From Bryoerythrophyllum caledonicum (lineage: Eukaryota > Streptophyta > Bryopsida > Pottiales > Pottiaceae), in the NCBI GenBank assembly GCA_963971425.1, contig OZ020526.1, positions 2,322,180 through 2,386,179 on the forward strand: 64,000 nt of DNA, in the 5' to 3' direction. Positions 57,372 to 64,000 of this stretch are shown here, one piece after another. Position 1 is the first letter of the stretch. The number at the start of each line of letters is the position of its first letter. The position numbers and the translations under genes were made by a program. The notes under the pieces are model-generated. The model ran no database searches, was not told the DNA's origin, and was given only the letters and a program-made list of their open reading frames with translations.

Positions 57372-59194
57372 ATGGAGTTCGTGAAGAGTCTTTGCAATGA
57401 CGGGCAAGTTTTGAAGTCGATATGGTTTGGGAAGATCACGGGCTCCACTCACAAGGAGCGGCTTGAGAGCTTCTATGGCCCTCAGGCGCATGTTTGTAAG
57501 TTTGCTCTTCTCTTCTTCAGCGGTTGTCTTTGAATTCGTCTTCATGAAATCGAACCCTTTGCCTGCATCTTCGAAACCTCAAGGGCTATATTTGCTACTT
57601 TTGTGCACCACTTTTTAGATGCAACTTGTAAGTGAATTTTTCAAACCGTTTTTGATACCAGTGCTATAGGTCGATCGTGTTAGTTTTATCACATGGGCAG
57701 AGAAAATTATAAGTTGGTAAAAGAGAGAAATGTGAAAACCGCCATAGCCTTCTCAGTTTCTAAATTGTTGCTACATTATGTCCGGTTTCTTTTTCATCAC
57801 TAGTTTGAGGTGAATGCCAGAATGTGGATGTTAGGAACTAGAACTGGGACATGAGAACTCTTGTGTGTGATTTGAACCTCTGCTTCAAGAAGGACTAGGT
57901 CATGTGCAAGCAGCCTAGTTTATGTCCATGATCAGGTGCTGCTTGCACATTACTAAACCAGATCTTGTCAAACTTCTTCAGTTGGATGATCACAAAAGAA
58001 GGGCATTGCTGCTAGCTTGATCATGATGAGAACAGTACAATTATGGGCTAATATTCTGTCTGTGCATGCGCAGATGACCACTTCAGAGCCAGGTTTCTCC
58101 ACGGCAGAACCGGCATGCTCCGCGCCTGCGCTCGGGAGATGCAGAAGCTGCAAGGGCGCCAGGACCTGGTGTGGGTGGACTTGGGAGGGGGCACGGGGCA
58201 GAACGTGGAGACCATGGCCGGGTTCTGCGACCTGTCGCTGTTCAACAAGGTCTACATGGTGGATATCTGTGGCCCACTGTGCGACATTGCAAGGGAGCGG
58301 GTGGCGAATCATGGCTGGACCAATGTGGAGGTTGTGGAGGCCGACGTCTGTGATTACAAGCCTGACGAAACTCATGCGACTCTTATCACGTTTTCCTACT
58401 CCCTTTCCAGTACGTCTCCTACTTAACTATCCTTGTATCTGCTACACTTTTGTGCTTTTTCTGAGCACTTCTTCTTCTGATTGGGGGACCTGACTTATTG
58501 GTTGTTTGAACCAGTGATACCTCCATTTTTGAATGCTCTGGACAAGGCGGCCTCGTATCTAGACCCTGCGGTTGGTGTTCTTGGCGTGGCGGACTTCTTC
58601 ACATCACTGAAGCATGACAAGTCTGAACGGCAACACGGGTACCTCACGCGCTGGTTCTGGAGGTCTATCTTCGACCTTGACAACATCGATCTAGGCCCAG
58701 AACGGAGACAATACATGGACTACAAGTTTGAAACAGGTGATTATGGCTCATTAAAATGTGTCCTCCTTCGTCAGTACACAGATCATCTTGTTTAGACGGA
58801 GATGCACTTACTGTTCTATTTTTTTAGAATATTTTCACCAAGTATGTTCTCCTACACCAATATCTTTCCTGTATGCCTTGAGTAAGTAGTTAGCGTGTTT
58901 CAGACTAATGAGGTTGATCTGTGTAGCATTAGTACCTTGGCACTTTGGTAAAAATAACCATCATACATAAGAAAGCTATCATGTTTAGTAAGTAGTTCGT
59001 GTAGGTGAACATCCACTCTTTCCCTGATTTTTGTGATGATCTGATTGTGAGAAATTAGAATTAGATGCTGAGCAGCCTTCTGATATGTGGTGTTTATTGG
59101 TGCAGTCTATGAGGAGAACCACACTGGGTACATACCTTATGTGCCCCTCCTGAAAGTTCCATACTACATCTGGTTAGGCAGGCCCAAGCAGTAA
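57372..59194 (+). CDS. BtaB-like N-methyltransferase (betaine lipid synthesis), 256 aa
   Basis: Exons 57372-57495, 58074-58409, 58515-58736 and 59106-59194; GT-AG introns, phases agree. An N-terminal module (FGKITGSTHKERLESFYGPQ) is followed by the SAM-binding motif I VWVDLGGGTGQNVETMAGFC, a VYMVDICGPLCDIARERV acidic loop, EADVCDYKP, and the post-motif segment ATLITFSYSLS-MIPPFLNALD. The end, TGYIPYVPLLKVPYYIWLGR, matches the BtaB domain of betaine-lipid synthase, which trimethylates diacylglyceryl-homoserine to DGTS. In many algae and fungi BtaB is fused to BtaA in BTA1; here a TAA stop follows PKQ. A donor-like CA|GTAACG overlaps the stop, so a longer splice form is conceivable, but no BtaA exon is in the window. 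Confidence 0.88.
57902..57950. other. Perfect 13-bp foldback in intron 1 of the BtaB-like gene
   Basis: ATGTGCAAGCAGC (57902-57914) is followed after 23 nt by its complement (57938-57950). The arms share GTGCAAGCAGC with a second foldback at 59903-59982. Confidence 0.7.
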
Positions 59195-59383
59195 CGTCAG
59201 GTAACGCATTTCAGGCTATGCAGAAAGATGTACCATCTCACAGGCTCACCACCACAAATGACACATCCTTGTAGATCATATACAAAACATTACAGTAATG
59301 TAGTGGGAGATACAGTGGCTCAATATCTCAAAAGAATGTGTTCCATGAGAAGTTGAAGTGAGCGTTACCTTGAACCGAACTGG

Positions 59384-62300
59384 CTAATCTAATTTACCCT
59401 GGGAATGGCTTTGCTCTGCTCCGGCCACATGCCTCTCGGAGTTGTTTGCTACATTATCCCCTGGGAATGATTTTTGCTCTACTCCTCCAGGCACATGCCT
59501 CTCGGAGTTGTTTGCTACATTTTCCCCTGGGTATGGGCCTTGCTCTGGTCCGTCGCGCACATGCTGCTTTGATTTGTTTTTAGAGCGGCGATGGTAATAG
59601 AGAACCAGAGCCCCACATGAAAGTATCACTATTGCAGCGACACCAATCGCAATGCCAGCGATGGCGCCTCGTCCTAATGGACCATCGCCACCCGGCTTAC
59701 ATGATCCACAACATGCCAGGTCTGTGATTTTGCTGGTCAGATCCGTCCGCGAGCAGAAACCACCATCGCGAACGTCGACTGCACTCGTGTTGCATGGCTC
59801 AGGTGATGGCAACTCAGTCTGGCATCACAAGGAAAATTCATTTGAGTATCATGTCTGCAAGAACCATTTCTCGGAGACGGTGAAACTGATCAGCCCAATC
59901 GTTTGGTAATGTGCAAGCAGCCCCTTCCTCGTCTCCACAAGGTTGTTGTACTCATAATTAGGAGCTGCTTGCACTTTACCAACTTCTGAGCTCTGCAGAA
60001 GAGCAGTCAGAGGTATCAGGCACTTACTTGAAGGGTGCAGTCGGCGCTGGTGAGCAAAAAATTAGACGTTTTGAATCCTCTCCCCAGAGTTTTTGTAAGG
60101 ATGGCTGCCTTTACAGAAGCTGTGAGGCTGCCGAGATTGTCAATAGCGATATCCATCCCCACAACTCCTGCCAACGTCTGATCCGCTCTGAAAACTGCAA
60201 CAAGTTTCGAACAGGTGCCAGGCTCAGACTCCGACAACTTCAACAGTGATCTATTTTCTCCATTTTGGTGACTTGATAACGTTTTGACTCACTGCTTCCA
60301 AATATGAGAACAATTTGTGTTCAAACCTCATTCGTGTTCCTCTAGACCTCAGTGGTATTCATGACTCAGAAACCAAACAAACAAACCTACACCAACTTTA
60401 AATACTCAGGATTCAAGTCAAAACATGACTCAAGATGACCGATGGAATTTCATGATACCTGATGTGCTCATTGTGGTGAGGTTGCCCTCGATCCGTTCAT
60501 ACCCGAGATAAATAGGACTGTAGTCCGCAGAATTATTAGCCACCTTCGCATGAAGTGCGGCAGTGAACGTGAAGAAGCTGTTGAGCGCCAGCAAAGGATT
60601 GGACAACCCACTGAACTCGGAAATGACCTCAAAGCTGCCGCCGATGGCGCACAGCTGGTTGGCGAACGGATCAGACCTGTTGATGAACAGCTTGACGTCG
60701 TTCATGGGAGGGATCTTGTAGACGAACACCTTCACATTCAGCGCCGTCAGATTCGTCACAGGCATAGAAATATTGTTCCCGGATGCGAAATTCGTGTCTG
60801 TGAAGATGAGTATGATCTTTGCAGCGTCTGGGTGATCGGTGCCAAAGCTTTGGAGTGCTGCGTTGATCCCTTGCACTACATCAGACGCTCCGGGCAGCGC
60901 CCCCTCGGAGGTTTGCGCGGCCAGGCTCCCTCTCAAGGCGTCCAGGTCCGGAAGGGTAGTCTGTGGCTTCATTTGTACTTGCACCTGTTGAAAACAAACA
61001 AGGAAACAAACGCCATCAGTTGCAAGCTTCACTGTACCTAAACTCTAAACCTAAACCTCAACCCAAGTGACCACCGAGTTCTTCCACACCTAATGAAAGA
61101 GTTCTCCTTCAGAGACTATGAGATGGTAAAAGAGGAGGCATCTTCATGACTTTGCAAGTGACTCTACTAAGTTGGAAGCTATAGTGGTTGAAGAAGTTTA
61201 GTTATGAGTTTGATTAGCACATGATTATACAACATTAAAAGCACTATCAACATCAAAGTTTTTTAAGAGCAAGGTCCTTGAATATCAACATTTGTCAACT
61301 CAAAGGCAACCTTTCAGGATGTACTGGGGATGGAGGAGCAATCACGTACCATTATGGGAGACAAAGGAGTAGCTTTATTGCTGTTGAACATGATGATGTT
61401 GACAAAGTCCCCTGAGTTTAGAGCCATCAGGAACTTTGCTACCATTGTCTTTGAATTTTCGAACAACGTCCCAGTTCCTTGTGTTGGGGCTATCTCGTTG
61501 TTCATCGACTGCCCTGTATCTATGAGGATGACTATCACCTTTGGTACCGAGGTAGAAGTACGGTACCTATAAGAAGGACCTCCCACAAATTAAAGCACAT
61601 CAAAATAACAGGAATCGCATGGCATCAACAACATACAACTATCAAGGGCATGCCATCAAAAACATACTACAACAACAAATTATACAGCGATATGACACGT
61701 ACCATGGTCGAAGCCGCGGGTCATATTTGGCAGTGCTACATTCAGGGTCGTCAACGTTCTGGTCCTGCACTTCCAATTACAAATCAATAAGAAAACAAAA
61801 CAAAAAATTCACAATTGAATGTTTGTCAATCTAAGGTCCGCTGGGATAGTCGCTTGGTGACATTCCGCATACACTTAATCAAGAACCTACGCACTCATTC
61901 AACATTCAATTGAAAACAAATCTCTATTCAATCTCAACAATAATTTTTCCCGTTTTTTACCAACCAAACTGAACAAGCATCTACTTGTTCCCTTTGATGC
62001 CCATTTTCATTAGTCTCTTTGCATTCAGTTCAAGAAATTCTATGCACATTTAGGAATAACCCTCTTCAGAGAAATCTCCCTAAAAATGAAAGGTAACTTG
62101 GTTCTCAAATGTTATATCTTGGCCCATTCCAGCAGCCAAGGTTTTAGTACTTTACTGATCCAGGAAAGGCTCTCCAAGAGCCATCAGGTGAGCCGAAGTA
62201 AATCCTGAGCAGAGACTCTGGTGTGGATAAACTCTGAAAGATAGGATCCAAAGCCCTCTGAGCGCACGTCCCAATAGTCGTCAACATACTGGTGAAATCC

Positions 62301-62977
62301 GTATCGATCGATGTCCTGTTGAAGCCAACAGAGCACACAGAAATCTCTTCAAGAAGACTGCCGAGAAGTTTGCATCTAGAAAGCTTACGGATGTTGGACG
62401 CCGAAGTTGCCGAAGTTACGAATCAGGTGTTATTTGGAGACAGTTCTCTTACCTCACGAAGCTTCGGGTGTAGTCGAAGGGCTTGTGAGTGCACCCGGGA
62501 TGGCCCGCGTCGCAGTACTTGTTGAATATCACACGCATACACGAGTGTTTGTTCACATCATCCTTCCCCGGTAAGCATGTGTTGCGAGAGCACGTCGCGG
62601 TTGTGCAATTCCTCAGAAGCTCTGCAGAAAAGAATCGTGATCACTATCATGATTCAAAAGGAAGTGGGTCATATCGGCTACAATTCTGGAGTTGTTCACT
62701 GCACTAACGGCTCCTTTCTTGTAACTTCGGAGGCCCTTGAATCTCGTGTTGGCACGTGAAGACCTATGCCAAGTCTGGAAAGCAAGTTGGGCTAGCACAT
62801 ACCACACTTCTGGGCATCGTTGTTCCGCACTCCATCAGCGATCCTTGCGAGCTGCTTCTCCTTCTCGTCGAGAAACTGCTCGCCCTGCGTAACTGACACC
62901 ACGGCTCCGGGCAACCAGAACATGCAAAGGAACGCGAAACAGAGCGCTCCGCTTCTTCTCAACCGCCTCGCCTCCAT
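59384..62977 (-). CDS. VWA/Cache membrane protein, calcium-channel alpha2-delta-like, 657 aa
   Basis: Exons, in transcript order: 62977-62803, 62621-62453, 62315-62156, 61764-61703, 61566-61350, 60984-60459, 60257-60028 and 59818-59384; phases agree throughout (the 60257 acceptor is the weakest). Signal peptide about residues 1-29 (LCFAFLCMFWLPGAVVSV). A Cys-rich segment follows, then a VWA_N-type region (IYFGSPDGSWRAFPGS ... YDPRLRPWY), a VWA domain (VPKVIVILIDTGQSM to about residue 400), a Cache-type stretch (VFRADQTLAGVVGMDIAIDN), one transmembrane helix (IAGIAIGVAAIVILSCGALV, about 564-588) and a short cytoplasmic tail. The order VWA_N-VWA-Cache-TM is that of animal alpha2-delta subunits, though shorter. 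The first metal-site motif is DTGQS rather than DxSxS, so metal binding may be altered. Likely a secreted-face type I membrane protein. Confidence 0.85.
59395..59560 (-). repeat. Coding tandem repeat in the cytoplasmic tail
   Basis: Two to three imperfect ~66-75-bp units encode PGENVANNSERHVPGG and PGDNVANNSERHVAGA in the C-terminal tail of the VWA protein, Glu/Asn-rich and hydrophilic. Length may vary between individuals. Confidence 0.8.
59903..59982. other. 19-bp-arm foldback in the last intron of the VWA gene
   Basis: 59903-59921 (TTGGTAATGTGCAAGCAGC) pairs with 59964-59982 with one T-T mismatch; loop 42 nt. The inner arm sequence matches the foldback at 57902-57950, 2 kb away. Confidence 0.75.
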
Positions 62978-62999
62978 GAATGAGGCGAGTCCACTTCCT

Positions 63000-63560
63000 G
63001 TCACAGAATCTAGGAAGAACACTCTAAGCCCTACTAAAAACCCTCGAGAAGATGGAAGTTACTAGTACAGGCTACCGACAAATAATTATCTAGAAATCTG
63101 CAGAAACAACGTACTTCATCTTGCAGTAACGTCATGACACGAGTAATTCACACAGCGATGGAGAGGTAGTGGAAATGAAAATCGAAAAGAAGTAGAGCCT
63201 GGTGGAAATGACCTTCACAAAACAAGCCTATACTTAGATTGTAAACTAGAAAGCAAGTGAATTCTAAAATTCTTGAACCAAACCGCATCGTATTGCTTGA
63301 AGTAACGTCCGTCGTCACAAGGAATCAAACAGTGCAATGGAGGAGACGATCAGATCATGGTCAAGTGACCGCAACTGGCTCTAGTTTGATGATGAATGAC
63401 GTTTTCCGGGCAAGTTGCACGTTAGTTACCTACCACTTTGGTTGCAGGTTGCGGGTATCCGCTACCGATGCGGCTGCTGGGCTCCGAATATGCGGCACAG
63501 CTAGGCTGGCTGGCGGCATCCAGCGGTATTGCTGAAAATAGTAGGTCAAGTACTGTAACA
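63000..63560. other. Upstream region of the VWA gene
   Basis: 5' leader and promoter side of the minus-strand VWA gene. No other coding region or clear element is visible. Confidence 0.4.
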
Positions 63561-63564
63561 CTTT

Positions 63565-63717
63565 TCACTTGAAAAGCTTCATAGATTCCGCGACTGCCTG
63601 TACAACGGCGGTGAAGGCCAGCACGTGAAGGAATATGCTGGAATCTAGACGTTTGTCAACAGTCCTTCGTGACGAGGAGTCAAATGGAATATGCAGAGTG
63701 AGATTTCCATCCACTGA
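63565..63717 (-). CDS. Possible terminal exon of an unrecognised gene
   Basis: A good acceptor (TTTCTTTCAG) opens a minus-strand frame reading DGNLTLHIPFDSSSRRTVDK and LDSSIFLHVLAFTAVVQAVA to a TGA at 63565-63567. The gene would extend beyond the window's right end. I do not recognise the product. Confidence 0.3.
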   Translation of the reverse strand, partial: SVDGNLTLHIPFDSSSRRTVDKRLDSSIFLHVLAFTAVVQAVAESMKLFK

Positions 63718-64000
63718 AAGAAAGAGAGCATGAGGGATTTTATGGTCTCTTTTTCTGCCTTTGGGGGAGATGACATGTCGGTTGTCTCTAAGGCAATTAG
63801 TGCAATTAGTGTAGGGAAGCACTTAGGCCGTTACCACATGGCAGGCAGGCCAAATCTCCTTGCAGGCTATGGTTTAGCCTAGGTCGCTTGGGCCACGTCA
63901 TGGTCTGGTGCTTCACCTCCACCACACGGGCGGCAGGGAGGGCCCCGTGGCAAAGCTCCCTGCTGGCCAAGAGAAGCGGATGTGAGGGGGTGGCCATGTC

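Noticed and set aside
58017-58493. 158-aa plus-strand ORF overlapping the methyltransferase
   Set aside because: It is in a wrong frame over exon 2; the correct frame has the SAM-binding motif and matching splice phases.
1-64000. tRNA, rRNA or other structured RNA genes
   Set aside because: I looked by eye for A/B-box pairs and cloverleaf-like arms and found none convincing; a covariance-model scan would be needed to exclude them.

Overview
The window is nuclear DNA from a plant-lineage eukaryote. Short GC-rich exons with GT-AG introns sit in long AT-rich non-coding DNA full of repeats. The plant signature is a cytosolic RPL18 with plant-type exon junctions and Arabidopsis-type telomere motifs (AAACCCTAA) in its intron, a plastid-type MsrA, and exon fragments of a plastid 2-oxoglutarate/malate translocator and of a plastid-type EF-Tu. 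A betaine-lipid (BtaB-like) methyltransferase and an alpha2-delta-like VWA protein, neither expected in a flowering plant, point to an early-diverging streptophyte: a charophyte-grade alga or a bryophyte-grade plant. The species is inferred, not proven.

Layout. 0.5-13.1 kb is a transposon-rich block. It holds a 1.18 kb non-autonomous TIR element, a broken 2-oxoglutarate/Fe(II) dioxygenase-like gene, a 21-bp palindromic minisatellite, a Myb/SANT-like exon, an apparently intact four-exon piggyBac-type transposase (964 aa), and host exon fragments of EF-Tu and the DiT1 translocator. It ends at a piggyBac-like terminus next to TTAA. 16.7-25.6 kb is a decayed Ty3/gypsy chromovirus with both LTRs and a 5-bp target duplication; about 3.9 kb of unrelated sequence interrupts it. 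26.4-26.8 kb has exon fragments, including an SNF2 helicase motif. 30.3-31.8 kb is an unrecognised 505-aa gene with a CTG-repeat leader. 33.7-35.7 kb is MsrA and 36.5-38.1 kb is RPL18. 38-47 kb is mostly small TIR elements and tandem repeats. 47.2-48.6 kb is a bZIP factor of the bZIP60/ER-stress type. 49-54.8 kb is repeat-rich and gene-free. 54.8-56.8 kb is an F-box-like/RCC1-repeat protein. 57.4-59.2 kb is the BtaB-like methyltransferase. 59.4-63.0 kb, on the minus strand, is the VWA/Cache membrane protein.

The host genes form no obvious pathway and look like ordinary dispersed nuclear genes. The most interesting points are: (1) the piggyBac-type neighbourhood with an intact transposase, TIRs and captured host exons; (2) the bZIP gene, whose last exon encodes a hydrophobic helix in one frame and a proline-rich plus basic tail in another, the arrangement expected for IRE1 frame-shift splicing; (3) an alpha2-delta-like protein in a plant-lineage genome; (4) a BtaB domain with no visible BtaA partner; (5) matching foldback sequences in introns of two neighbouring genes.

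Exon boundaries were derived by hand from splice consensus, reading-phase agreement and protein similarity recalled from family knowledge. No database search was run.
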